Notes under the pieces: model-generated
Told to the model about the DNA's origin: nothing
Database searches by the model: none
What the model saw: the letters and a program-made list of their open reading frames with translations, nothing else
Source of the DNA: Dryomyza anilis
Lineage: Eukaryota > Arthropoda > Insecta > Diptera > Dryomyzidae
NCBI GenBank assembly: GCA_951804985.1
Contig: OX638133.1
Coordinates: 33,939,963-34,003,962, forward strand
Length of the DNA: 64,000 nt
Direction of reading: 5' to 3'
In this document: positions 12,441 to 23,803 of the stretch, piece after piece
How positions within the stretch are numbered: position 1 is the first letter of the stretch
Layout: each line of letters begins with the position of its first letter
Made by a program: the position numbers and the translations under genes

Positions 12441-12630
12441 AGCCGGCCTCAGCAGTCCAGAGGTAGTGCGCTGGACTTTCCTTCTGATGGTCTCGGGTTC
12501 GAATCCCGGCTTGGGCATGGGCGCTCGTGGTGATATTAACCAAAAAATTGTAGGGAATAGATTTCACAGTACAATGGATATAGTCTGTCTGAGTGCTGTG
12601 GATCTTAGTAGATATTCCAAAAAAAAAAAA
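12441..12630 (+). mobile_element. SINE-B, full-length with 9-bp target-site duplication
   Basis: It has a tRNA-like head (agccggcctcagcagtccag) with a perfect B box GGTTCGAATCC at 12496-12506. The part around the anticodon (gcgctggac...ctgatgg) resembles an Ala-type tRNA in the other copies. The body is gtagggaatagatttcacag, then gtctgagtgctgtggatctt, with a poly(A) tail at 12619-12630. The word ttgtttcgt occurs just before (12432-12440) and just after (12633-12641) the element, a plausible target-site duplication. The long minus-strand open frame across it is a shadow. Confidence 0.85.
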
Positions 12631-12641
12631 TCTTGTTTCGT

Positions 12642-13888
12642 CAACTTTTGGTAACATTTTATGTGAAAACTTTACAAAGTTATTTTTACTTCTAAAAAAA
12701 CCTTTTTGGAACCTCTCTAAAAACATAAATACACTTTTATAGCACACTTTCAACAGTTTCACTATTCTTTAAAATTGTAATCATAAAAAATAAAAGTAGG
12801 CCACACTTTTGGCGGGCTTTTTTTCTTATTTCAAAACAACCAAAAAAAAACACCCTTCCCTTTATACTTGTAGATACAATCAAACATATTTTGTTGCAGT
12901 AATACAGACCATTTTTTCCATACATTCTACCTCACTTCTTCAATCTACTCACTGCAGCTACTCCTTATTCTCATCATCTACTACACATTCATTTGTGTCT
13001 ATATCTTCAGCACTTAATCTATAAAATCGCAAACTCGCACCTAATTTTCGCTCACATTTAACGTATGCATTTTTCTTCGTTTGCAATTTTTTTATTTTTT
13101 TTGGCTGCGTAACCTTCGAGTACTTCCTGTCTGTCTACCGGCCGGGCACGACCTGTCTGTCCGCGACTGTGTGTGACTGTCAAAGGGAGTCTGTGTGACT
13201 GTCAAAGGGAGTTCAAATACAGGCAGAGGGTTGCTTATTGTTGAGGGTAGATCGTCATTTAGGTTTTGTTTTACCATAGTGTATAACGACTTTTGTGCGT
13301 AATATCGTTGTTGATCTTTGAGACTGGCAGCAGTTTGAAGTACCAACATTTTATACTAAAAAGTGAAAACAAAAGGTAACTTTTTTTTCATTGGATAAAT
13401 TTGTTACAATTTCATATAAATTCCGTTTTGTAAAAACTATGACCTACCCCATTAAAAAATATATAGGTACATGTAATGCGAGTAAAATGTGTTACGCGTA
13501 CAACACATGGTCGTGGATATTACCACCTGTTTTGTATTTTATAAACAAATTTATTTTTGGGAATGTTTTTATACAACGTGGCCAAATTTTAACTCAAAAG
13601 CATGATCTGTAGTGAATTCTAAAACTGATGGCACAATTGATGTCCAATTTTTTAGTAATTTTGGGTTCCAGAAGTCAAATTATCTATAGAAAATATTAAA
13701 AAAACAACCGGAGATAAAATATTTGGTATTTTACTGGAATATTTTCGGCATTTTTCCGGTAAACTCGGGAACTTTTTAAAATATCAATAAAATAATAAAT
13801 TTCAGAATATCACAAAATCAGGATTTTTCAATTGCACAGATAAATAGAATATTTTGGTAAGTGTATAGCACCACAACCGAAATTTTGA
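12642..13888. other. Non-coding DNA
   Basis: No supported gene. The stretch 13090-13340 is less AT-rich and holds a 15-bp direct repeat (ctgtgtgactgtcaaagggag, at about 13168 and 13190). Part of the R2-flanking sequence (cacagataaatagaatatttt) appears at about 13838. Confidence 0.5.
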
Positions 13889-14022
13889 TAGGGTCGAGTC
13901 AGTTTAGAGACTTTTTTTTTGTCATATTTCAAACAGACAAATGCGAAGTTTGTATCACAAGCTACCTATTTTCTGTCCGTTTCCAAAATATGCCGCGAAT
14001 CTGCCATTAAAATTACAACAAA
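13889..14022 (+). repeat. R2 box, isolated copy
   Basis: It reads gggtcgagtcagtttagag, then catatttcaaacagacaaatg, then gagtttg..tcacaagct, the same order as the boxes at 10711-11582. The left flank (gtgtatagcacc) is also shared with that cluster. It abuts the 11-bp minisatellite. Confidence 0.55.
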
Positions 14023-14059
14023 AAATAATAATAAGAATACCGAATGAAACATACAATAT

Positions 14060-15420
14060 ATATATAACTATCTTCTATATATATTCTGTATACCTTCTGA
14101 ATCTATTATCTATTCTCTATTATTTCAGTATATATTCCGTATATTTTCTGTATATCTTGTGTACATCTTCTGTATATCTTCTGTATGTCTTCTATATATC
14201 TTCTTAATATCTTCTATATATCTTCTATATATCTTCTTTATATCTTCTATATATTTCTGTACATCTTTTGTATATCTGCTGTACATCTTCTGTACATCTT
14301 CTTTATATCTTTTGTATATTCTCTGTGCATCTTCATTATATCTTCTGTATATCTTCTTTATATCTTCTTTTTATCTTCTGTATATCTTCTGTACATCTTG
14401 TGTACATCTTCTGTATATTTTCTGCATGTCTTCTCTATATTTTCTGTTTATCTTCCGTATATTTTCTGTATATATTGTATACATCTTCTGTATATCTTCT
14501 TTATGTCTACTATATATCTTCTAAATATCTTCTATATATGTTCTATATATCTTCTGTATATCTTCTATATATCTTCTGTACATCTTTTGTATCTCTGCTG
14601 TACATCTTCTGTACATCTTTATATCTTTTGTATATTTTCTGTATATCTTCTTTATATCTTCTGTATATCTTCTGTACATCTTATGTACATCTTATGTACA
14701 CCTTCTGTATATCTTCTATATATATTCTTTATATCTTCTGTATATCTTCTGTATATCTTCTATATACCTTCTTCTATATATCTTCTTCTATATATCTTCT
14801 GTACATCTTCTGTATATTTTCTGTACATCTTCTGTACATCTTCTGTACATCTTCTGTACATCTTCTGTACATCTTCTGTACATCTTCTGTACATCTTCTG
14901 TACATCTTCTGTACATCTTCTGTATATCTTCTGTACATCTTCTGTACATCTTCAGTACATCTTCTGTATATCTTCTTTATACTTTCTGTACATCTTCTGT
15001 ATATTTTCTGTACATGTTCTGTACATCTTTTGTACATCTTCTGTACATCTTCTGTACATCTTCTGTACATCTTCTGTACATCTTCTCTACATCTTCTTTA
15101 CATCTTCTGTACATCTTCTGTACATCTTCTGTACATCTTCTGTACATCTTCTGTACATCTTCTGTACATCTTCTGTACATCTTCTGTACATCTTCTGTAT
15201 ATCTTATGTACATCTTCTGTACATCTTCTGTATATCTTCTGTACATCTTCTTTATATCCTTTGTATATTTTCTGTACATCTTCTTTATATCTTCTGTATA
15301 TCTTCTATATATCTTCTGTATATGTTCTTTATATCTTCTTTATATCTTCTGTATATCTTCTGTGAATCTTTCGTATGTTTTCTGTATATCTTCTATGTAT
15401 CTATTGTATACTTTTTATCT
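14060..15420. repeat. 11-bp minisatellite, consensus CTGTACATCTT
   Basis: About 1.36 kb, or roughly 120 copies, of an 11-bp unit. The core (about 14790-15290) is mostly CTGTACATCTT. The flanks are variants CTGTATATCTT, CTATATATCTT and CTTTATATCTT, and the outer edges are more degenerate. The most uniform copies lie in the middle, as expected of replication slippage or unequal exchange. Because 11 is not a multiple of 3, every frame is built of the same 33-nt/11-residue repeat. All three plus-strand frames therefore stay open for 170-420 codons and two minus-strand frames for about 100. This is an artefact, not coding. Confidence 0.95.
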
Positions 15421-17236
15421 ATTATGGTTTTTAAGTACAAATTTTGATATAAAACGCGAGTCTTCGATTTACTTTCGTATACAAAGAAATAAGTTTCTCG
15501 GTAGAAAACAAAAATTCAGTTTTATTTTTAAATTATAAAAATGTATATGCTTTTTTTCTATTTGGACTATAAAATTGCATCAATATATCTATTTTTATAT
15601 TCAAAATTAAAAATTTAATTTTTCCAAATTATTTATTATATAAGTTCTACTGCACACATTTCCGCAAAACATAATCTATCCAACTTATGTCTGTTATTTT
15701 CTGAAAACAGTTTAGAAGACATATTAAAATATTCGCCTTAAATGAAGCAATTAAAATTTATTTTTTGCTGGAAACTCAACAGCTTTAGGTGTTGCGTAAA
15801 ATGTGCTGCACACAGCATTTTTTATGACTTTTAGTACACCAACATGAGCACCGAACAACGTGCACGCCACATAAAATACATAGTTTAAATAAGTTGCACA
15901 TAAAAATTTTTGACAGCAGGGTTAATAGACGCTTTATAGATTCAATATGTCAACAGAAATGGGTAGACAAACCAAACAGAACTATTTAAAATACAGTCAT
16001 GGGCTTAAAAAGCGGGAAATATTTTTAAAAAATTAAAAAATACTAACGAACTGCAAGCAATTGGCAAAAATACGGCAAAAAACGACAAAGAGATGAAAAA
16101 AAGACAGCAAAAAGATAGCAAAAAGACAAAAAAGAGACATTCTGCAATAATTAAATTAATTCGCACCAAAAGTCAAAATTTGTACATATAAATTTTTTAA
16201 TAATTTTGTTTTTTACTATTAAAACTATTTTAAAATCAAAATAAAAATTTTAATCGATGCCATGCGAGCGGTAAATATTTTGATTTCCTGTGCGCGCAGA
16301 GAGGGCATAAAAATGTTGCTACTATTTGCAGCATGCATTTTTCGCACGCATTTGTTGGTGCTGCTACTTTTTTGTTGATGTTGCTGCTACTGCAAATTTT
16401 ATTGCATGTGCAAGAGCACGCGTTGTCGCCTATTTTATTGTCTAAATGCCTCGCCAACTGCCTGCATCTGCTATTGCTGTTGATGCTGCTGGTGTTGCTG
16501 CCGCTGATTGAATGCAATGCGAAAAATGTTGGCTATGCATTCAAGCAACGCCACAGCAATTGCTGTCGTTGTTGTTGACAATTTGCTATGACAATCGCGT
16601 GCCACGATCATAAATGTTGCTGCTGCTGCTGTCGCTGTTTATCATAAAAGTGATGTTGTTGCGCTGATCGTAGTCGTCGTTGTCGTCGTTGGTGGAATTA
16701 GAAATGCATCAAATAAAACTGCAATTAAAAGTGCAATAATTGCTCATTGACGGGATTTGCTGGTGATCACATTGAATTCCACATTTTTTTTACGATATGT
16801 GTGTTTGCAATTTTAAAATAAAAATAATTAAAAATTGTATTTTATGTGCGCTCTTTTAAATGCGGACTATATTATAAAAATTTTAAAATTGCGCTGATAT
16901 TTAACACTTATCAGTTTATTTTTCACTATCCCTACAGATATTATTCTAGGTTTACGATTAGGCACTGATCATTGAATATTTTTCGGTCATAACACGACCA
17001 AAATGGTCAGGAGTTGATAATATCAATTCTAATAGAATGAATTTCTACTTGGGATATACTGCAACTACCATTTTTAAACCAAACCTATTACGAAATTCAC
17101 GATCAAGCGCAGATATTGTTAATCATGGGGCTCGGTTTATTACAAAAATAGAATGATTAGTGAATTCTCAATTTGACATTAATCTCTACATGTTAAGGTA
17201 AACAATAAATTTAAAATATCTTGGTTTTGTAGTGTT
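15421..17236. other. Non-coding DNA with a GCT-type triplet region
   Basis: 15421-16300 is plain AT-rich sequence. About 16360-16690 is rich in gctgctgttg/ttgctgctg words (CAG/CAA on the other strand), giving leucine- or glutamine-like open frames that I do not regard as genes. Nothing else is supported. Confidence 0.5.
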
Positions 17237-17600
17237 ATTTCTTTTACAATAAATATCTGCACAAATGCATTTGAAACCCATTTCAAGGCATTCATTTTAT
17301 TTCAAAACATTTACAGTCGCCGACTCTATGCTTGAAAGTCAAAAGAATGTGTTGCTCACAACAACTAAGCACCAAGTACTGTCAAAACAAAACACAAATA
17401 AAAAGTAGTTGTAGTGAAGAGGTCTATAATGATTGAATGTTTTGAAATAAAAATGTGTTGACAGTACTTGACACCAATGAAACAAATACTGCAGTGAAAT
17501 GAAGTCGCTGGAGGAGACCACTATAATACAGTAGACTGCCATTGCAAAATGCGCTCAATACTGCAGAGTGCAGTATATGCACTAATATTTTGTAGATGAA
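17237..17600. repeat. Dispersed inverted-repeat element R1, second copy
   Basis: This is the inverse of blocks at 2200-2970: atctgcacaaat at 17259, cagtcgccgactc at about 17313, aatgtgttgctcacaacaac at about 17346, tgaagtcgctgg at about 17499 and cattgcaaaatg at about 17539. It lacks the A-rich middle found in the first copy and is therefore closer to the uninterrupted form. Confidence 0.5.
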
Positions 17601-18536
17601 TATGTCTATTATACAACTGCTCAGATCGTATTTGCGAACTATAATATACGATCTGAAGAATTTTCATTTGTTCTTTCTGAGTAGTTCGTGTGCTAGTTCT
17701 TATATCGGAAGACCGATCTTGTTCTGCGCAATATGTAAATGCAAAATGCTCATTTGTTATTTGCAAATTTTACACTTTGAGAATAATGTATTTGTAGCAG
17801 TAGTGATGAACAATTGCAAGAACAAAAACAAGACGTGTTAGTCTTGAGCTGGCTCTGGTTTTTGCAGGGTAGATCTAGTTCTTGTTCTTGCATTGAAAGG
17901 TCGATGTGGTTTTTGCAAAAACTGCAAGAATTAGAATAAGAATCTTGCCCTTTTTGCTTATCACTTGTAGCAAATATAATCCAAACTTCACTCAATGGGT
18001 TTATTGCATGTGTAATACATTATTTCAAAATATTGCGTAAGACTATTTTGTTGTAATGCTTTCTTTATAGGTGTTTCATTTTTATTTCTACTAAATTATT
18101 AAAAATTTTTGTATTGTTAAAAACAATTATAAGGGGTTTAATCTTAAATATTAAGTTGAAACAATGGAATTTAATAAAATTTATAGGCATTTATAAAATT
18201 CTTTGTAGTGAGAGCACACAAAAATGTGTGCGTTTCCTGTTTTTAAATAAAACCGTAGATTAAGAGCTACTGAATGTGTTTAAAATGTGCTTTAAAAAAT
18301 GCTGATATTCGAACAAAACGAAATTTCGTTTTTATTTTATCAGCATTGGAATGTCAGCACACGGAAATACATATAACTAAAAATTTAAGTACCATACACA
18401 CTTAAAAACTTTGTATTTTGTTAAGTTTTGTGCGTACAGGGTTTAGCGCAATAGGGTTTAGTATTTAAAGTATTTATATAGTTGAAATTTGCCTTATAAG
18501 GGAAAATATTATTATGGTCCGATTATGTTTGTCAAT
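17601..18536. other. AT-rich DNA with one imperfect hairpin
   Basis: The words ttgcaagaacaaaaacaag (about 17813) and cttgttcttgcattg (about 17881) form an imperfect stem-loop. There is no gene, and the short open frames overlap each other on both strands. Confidence 0.5.
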
Positions 18537-18716
18537 TACACGGAGGGAAATAAAATATTAAAACTCTGTAAAAACTCCGACAGAATGCATCGATATCAAC
18601 ATATCTTATAGGTTCAAGTTGACGCTCGATAACGCTTCGATAAAGTGTCTAATATCAATGTGAATTCTTCTCATGTCACATTGATCTCGTAACAATATCG
18701 AAACGAATGACATAAA
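18537..18716. mobile_element. TACACGGAG-type element end joined to a partial MITE-D
   Basis: 18537-18560 repeats the left terminus of the element at 19413 (tacacggagggaaataaaat). It is followed at about 18559-18714 by the last third of MITE-D (actccgacagaatgcatcg ... atcgaaacgaatgacat). The full element body is missing. Confidence 0.45.
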
Positions 18717-18744
18717 TGTTAGAAATAAATTTCAATCATGAACT

Positions 18745-19130
18745 ACCCAAGTCTGCCATTCGATATTGCTTCGAGACTGTTTAGAGATGTCAAGGAATTC
18801 ATTCGATCTCGATTACTATGTCGTATTTATATTATACTACAATTCGTTCTAAGATGTACGCTGATATCGTAACGAGATAATGAAGTTTATCCGAAAAAAG
18901 AAAAATAAAATGATTCTGGACCAATATTGCATCAAATATCGAGATTGATTCGAAAAACTTTGCAATATCGATGAGATAAATATTAAAATATCATATCTTT
19001 TCCTTACATTTTATTATAAGAAAAATTTTAAAAACATAGTAGTGACAAAGCAACAAGATCAAACTTTTTTATCGCAGTTAGTTCGAGAAAACTTCGATTA
19101 TCGAAGAGCACCGAGATATGGCAGACTGGG
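18745..19130 (-). mobile_element. MITE-D, best-preserved copy
   Basis: It starts cccaagtctgccat and ends atggcagactggg, giving a near-perfect 13-bp TIR (CCCAGTCTGCCAT). The length is 386 bp with no coding capacity. The interior contains gattcgaaaaactttgcaa and ttcgagaaaacttcga blocks shared with the other copies. It preserves the uninterrupted sequence at about 18823-18850 that is split by a MITE-T insertion in the copy at 58463, so it works as an empty-site reference. No clear target duplication was recognised. Confidence 0.7.
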
Positions 19131-19135
19131 ACTCC

Positions 19136-19412
19136 ATACCAAATCGAACAGGAGTTAGAGCTCTTTGATTTCAATGAAATTTAGGCAATTTATAAAAGGT
19201 ATCGAGATATACATTAACCATTAATTTTTATATTTTGCGGCCAGTCTTTCCAGAGATACAGTAGTCCCAAGTTACAAATAATGTGCGAAAACTCATTTTG
19301 CATGGGTTGTTTATATTGAAATATCACCTGAATAAGAAAAGCTAGAAACGCCGTTGAGGTCTCATTTTAAAGCTAATAAAATAGACTTATGTAAAATTTA
19401 ATTCATATCGTT
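19136..19412 (+). repeat. Dispersed repeat C, partial copy
   Basis: It shares word order with 56772-57240 and 62092-62512: a 'gatatacattaaccatt' block, then 'ccagagatacagt', then 'tttatattgaaatatcacctga', then 'gctagaaac ... aaagctaataaaatag'. It is non-coding and lies directly between MITE-D and the element at 19413. Confidence 0.45.
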
Positions 19413-20312
19413 TACACGGAGGGAAATAAAATTCTAAAACTCAAGGAAAATGCGGTTCAAATAAAAAATAGTAGAATTTGACTAATATCAATAAAATACT
19501 ACTAAAATTCAAGAATTTTTCATCTGAATTTTAAGAAAGCAATCTACTTAGTTGTCAAAAAAGTAAACAAACATTATTCTACTAGATTTTGAGAAGTAAA
19601 TTTATTGATTATTAAAATTGTTGCTGTATTCTTCGCAAAATGAACACGTGTTCATGTATCTGCTGTTGTTTTCATCGGCCTATCTTTGTCTGTAATATTC
19701 TCTCATATGCTTTGTGTTGCGATGTCAGTCTGTTGAAAGTAACTAAGCCAAATCATTCTAGATATTTGGACATTTTGTTCTTAGGTATCAAAAAAGTAAC
19801 TAAGTACAATTTGTCTGGATTGCAGATTTTTTTTCTCAGAAAACGGCATGATATACAATGTTTGCATGTGTGTGTTTTAACGAATAGAACAACAAAGCAC
19901 AGCCAGACAAGCAAGTGTCTGTGTATGTATGAATGTTAAAGATATAAAATAGAAAAAACGATTTTTCCTACGAATATTGGTATGGTTTCATTTCTTAAAC
20001 ATAAATTAGGATGAAATTTCGCATAAATACCAAATTGATTTCATTCCATTGTTATCTTAATACACTATACAATACATATGGGTAACGTGCGGAAGGTTTA
20101 TACATAACCAACAGAAGAGGCAGCAGAAAAGGAGAAAGTTATAAGGTAAGTAAACGGCTTCAGAATAATATACATAGATTAAATTAAATATATCTTTTTT
20201 GACAACTAAATAAAGCCTTTTCTTAAAATTAAGAATTTTTCGGTTTAGCTGTATATCACTCCGTATACTTCTTGATTCCTTCTGGATTTTAGAACTTTTT
20301 TCACTCCGTGTA
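19413..20312. mobile_element. 900-bp element with TACACGGAG inverted ends
   Basis: The left end tacacggagggaaataaaat and the right end (reverse complement tacacggagtgaaaaaagtt) form an imperfect TIR of about 27 bp that also shares TTCTAAAA. If the outermost TA is the target duplication, the ends begin CACGGAG, like the smaller MITE-T elements (CACCCAG, CACTCAG). This would fit a Tc1/mariner-type non-autonomous element. A 99-codon frame inside (19640-19939) is cysteine-rich at its start, resembles no transposase I know, and is probably chance. Confidence 0.5.
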
Positions 20313-20357
20313 CTTTTTATTTTAACCAACTATGGACCACCGTAACTCTGAAAATAG

Positions 20358-20571
20358 AGCACTCAGAAAAAATCTTATAAAAATTAGTCAATATGACAGT
20401 TATTGACTCAATATTATGCAAAAAATAAATATTTTTATATAAACTCAAAAATAATTTAATAGTATTTAATAGTATTTAATGGTATTTAACTATTAAAATA
20501 ATAGTTTATCCCATAGACTAATTTCAAAAGCAAAAAAACTATTGATTCTATGATATTTTTTTCTGAGTGTG
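20358..20571. mobile_element. MITE-T copy (TIR CACTCAGAAAAAAT)
   Basis: The left end reads cactcagaaaaaatc and the right end atttttttctgagtg, perfect over about 13 bp. The inside carries three copies of a TAGTATTTAA-like 10-mer at about 20459-20490, an internal repeat discussed under findings. About 214 bp and non-coding. Confidence 0.7.
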
Positions 20572-22051
20572 TTTGGAACAAAAATGGTCTCGATAACCTT
20601 AATCAATTTACAAAATTTAGTCAAAATCCAAGAAGTAAAATCTCAAATTTGAATCTCAATTTCGTTTGTTTTTATCTGGCATAGCTCATATATGATTATT
20701 GTTCATAGAACTATGAAATGTTGTCAAATATAATGGATTCTTAAATGGTATGCACCAAATATTTACGTAGACGATGTACAGAATTTTGTCTGTCCAGAGT
20801 TTTATAATTGCTTGCCTGAATAAAACTTCTTATAATAATAGAAAATTGCATCTTTTGCTACTTATAAAAACTTCGTTCTTCTCAAACATTTGTGCTACAC
20901 AGGATACAACTGTCGGCTTATCCCATAATTTATGGTTGGAGCATCTCATGCAACCATCGCCATCAACCTCGGGGCAACTTGTCAAGTTCAAGCGAACCTC
21001 GGGGCTGAACTAATTGATAGAGCACAGCTATCATTAGTCAACAATGTTATTAAAACGTTAATGCGGCAGGACAAATAGCGGCAAGGGAGAGGAACTTTGC
21101 ACAAAACAAAACATACAGGAACTGACAAACAATAGGCGAGCAACAACAACAACAACAAGAACATGAAATGCGTGGCTTAATGACGATCACATGATGTTGA
21201 CAAAAATTGTGTCACGCAACTACAACAAATTGTTACACTGAGAGTGAGAGTACGCGCACAAAGGCCAGGCCAGTTTAAAACCGGAAGAAGTAGTCGTCGA
21301 CGTTGACGTTGCCGAAGAAAGGAAGAGGAAGCCTGTCGGCAAATACAACTGCACTAGAAGATGTAGGTAGTAGGTTGAGGAGAACACTGCCGAGTGCCTA
21401 ATGGAGGGTAACAACAACATTAACAGCAAAATGACACAAATAAAAGGTACGTCATAGGTAAGGTACACAACACATCATCAAAGACCCGAGGAACAAATGG
21501 GGTACAAATGCAATTAAGAGACAGGTCGGTTGGACGGACGGCATGCAAAAGGTACTGAGAATATTCACCTGTTTAAAATGTGAACGAAAAGGTGTGTGAG
21601 AGAACCGTTGTAAAGCGGCTGTTTTTATTTTTTTTTTGTTTTGTTTGAAAATATCGTAGCGTACGCTGCATTATACAGGGTGCAACAACAGCTGTGTGAA
21701 ATGTTAAATGCTAGAAAAATATATTTAATATGTATTACCACTTGTAATAAGTTGGAAGGATGCGTTTGACGAGATAGCATCGATCAGAAGAATGTAATGT
21801 AGGACAACGTAACAGCATGTAGAACAAGCAAGTTAATGCAAATTATGTTTATTATTGAATTGCTAATTACAGGACGACATCTAAGGCAAAATGGCAGAGT
21901 AATATTGAAACTATGTCATTGATAGCATCATTTTAATTGACCATAATTAGAGCAACTAACTAAATTTTCAATTCTGTTTGAAAGTATTTGAAATTAACTT
22001 CTTTGTGGAAATCAATCTGACGGTTTTAAATGACAGAATTAAAAAAAAAAT
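20572..22051. other. Non-coding DNA
   Basis: No gene supported. 20880-21620 is less AT-rich, with a direct repeat aacctcgggg (about 20966 and 20995), CAA triplets at about 21141 and a purine-rich stretch at 21280-21340. It may be unique sequence under constraint, but nothing specific can be named. Confidence 0.4.
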
Positions 22052-22333
22052 AGTGGTTAGTGCGTTGGACTGCGAGCCGAAAGGTCCCTGGTTCAAGCCT
22101 GTACTGGGGCTAACCACATCTTTTCATAGAAACATTTTTCTATACCGCGCTACATCTCGGCAGTAAATGGCAAACCTAAAAATTGCCTATGAAAAGCTCT
22201 CACCCGTCGTTTGGATTCGGCAATAAACTGTAGGTCCCACCACTTTGAGTACAAATATAACACGCACAGCTCAAAATGGTGAGAGAGCTCGGCCTAAGTT
22301 CTTATAGAGCTGTAGTGCCAAACTATTATTTAT
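22052..22333 (+). mobile_element. SINE-A, 5'-truncated
   Basis: It begins within the head at tagtggttagtgcg, preceded by an A-run (22041-22050), so the first ~15 bases including part of the A box are missing. The rest, with an internal deletion in the gagagtaaaacc part, follows the consensus to the ATT tail. Confidence 0.8.
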
Positions 22334-22421
22334 AATTTGTTTAACTTTAAAATATATTTACCGTTTTTATTAATATATCAATTGTTTTGCATCAATATTT
22401 TCATCTTACATTGTGAAATAG

Positions 22422-22783
22422 AACAATTAGAATTTTGAAATATAAATTCATAGGACGAGGTATATCGTTTTGAACATCCCAACCCATATTTATAATCTTA
22501 AGTATATGTGTTATATACCAAGAAAAATAAATTGGAATACTTTATGAAACGTTAAATATAACCCATTTTAAAAGTATTACTTATCAACACATTTCCTATG
22601 GACATCCCCTACACCAATTACACATAACAAGAGAAAAAATATTTGTATGAGCATCCTATACATCAATTCTATATAATTCGGGGTGCATACTCAGTTTTTT
22701 ACTATTTCATATCGTTTTTGAGAAAATAGATCTCGTATATTTAGGCCCTTTTCAGCCATATTTTTGAATTAAAGCCAGTTGGG
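22422..22783 (+). repeat. Direct repeat, left copy (about 0.36 kb)
   Basis: From aacaattag to tttgaattaaa this stretch is about 95 percent identical by eye to 23452-23803. It is non-coding, with no inverted ends recognised. The pair flanks a 0.67-kb segment that contains a mini-me-like element. Confidence 0.8.
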
Positions 22784-22846
22784 AAGGTTAGATCACATGG
22801 GAAATTTTAAAGTAGGTGTAATTATGATAGTTAGGATTATCAAAAT

Positions 22847-23452
22847 TATAGTCGGTCTAAGCCGACTATAAATACCCTACACATATGTGTGGTTACCATT
22901 CAAAGTGATATATAGGTCACCAGGGTATACGAATCCTGAAAATAACTACAAACATTCAATCGCTGAAGAATTTCCATTCATTTGATACCCATATTTACAA
23001 ATGGGTAGGTGTACCGAATTTAGATTTTTTTTTGTGAACCACAAGTCTTTTCGCCGGAAAACATTATTATCATGTATTTGAGCATGATATCAATATATAT
23101 TTGACCAAAAAAGTTTATCTAAGCACGTATACATGAAAATTGATCTTTATATGTACATTTTATATGAGGTATTTGAACATAAGTGGTCGGATCATAGGTC
23201 ACAATGGACTACGCACATACAGCGTAGGTATATTAGTAATCTAAGTTATAAGTTTCATTTATCTAGCTCTTCAATTTTAAAAGTAGTAGGGATTTCAACA
23301 GAAAGACAGACAGACGGACATCGCTAAATCGACTCAGGAGGTCATGCTGATTAAGAATATATATACTTTTCCATACCGGAGATGCTTCCTTCTGGGTGTT
23401 ACAAACGGCGTACCAAACTGAATATACCCTTTCACTCTTAGTGTAGGGTATA
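22847..23452 (+). mobile_element. Mini-me/DINE-1-like (Helitron-related) element
   Basis: The left end is a perfect 9-bp hairpin (TATAGTCGG, loop TCTAAG, CCGACTATA; 22847-22870). The right end is another hairpin (TATACCCT ... AGGGTATA, 23423-23452). Near the right lies the conserved core of dipteran mini-me repeats: a short GACA-type tract (agacagacagacgg) next to catcgctaaatcgactc, then an AT-rich atatatatacttttcc and cttccttctgggtgttaca. Known mini-me elements have exactly this core between a (GTCY)n and a (TA)n tract. It has no coding capacity, like all such elements. Confidence 0.7.
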
Positions 23453-23803
23453 ACAATTAGTATTGAAATATAATTCATAGGACGAGGTATATCGTTTTGA
23501 AAATCCCAACCCATACTTATAATCTTAAGTATATGTGTTATATACCAAGAAAAATAAATTGGAATAATCTATGAAACGTTAAATATAACCCATTTTAAAA
23601 GTACCACTTATCAACACATTTCCTATGGACATCCCATACACCAATTACACATAACGAGAGAAAAAAATATTTGTATGAGCATCCTATACATCAATTCTAT
23701 ATAATTCGGGGTGCATACTCAGTTCTTTACTATTTCATATCGTTTTTAAGAAAATAGATCTCGTATATTTAGGCCCTTTTCGGCCATATTTTTGAATTAA
23801 AAA
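23452..23803 (+). repeat. Direct repeat, right copy (about 0.35 kb)
   Basis: Second copy of 22422-22783, with the same word order (gacgaggtatatcgttttga, ctatggacatccc, tcggggtgcatactcagtt, atttaggcccttt). It begins directly at the end of the mini-me element. Confidence 0.8.

Noticed and set aside
12391..12762. 123-codon minus-strand frame
   Set aside because: Overlaps the whole SINE-B at 12441-12630; the same peptide pieces appear across other SINE-B copies (for example 25447-25710).
14159..15538. Open frames of 420, 365, 174 and 121 codons (plus) and about 100 codons (minus) with YLLYIFCTSSVH-like or MYRRCTEDVQK-like peptides
   Set aside because: They are translations of one 11-bp tandem repeat in every frame; no frame is favoured and substitutions do not preserve residues.
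22422..23803. LTR retrotransposon (two 0.35-kb direct repeats)
   Set aside because: No TG...CA ends, primer-binding site, polypurine tract or coding region; the inner 0.67 kb is mostly a mini-me element.
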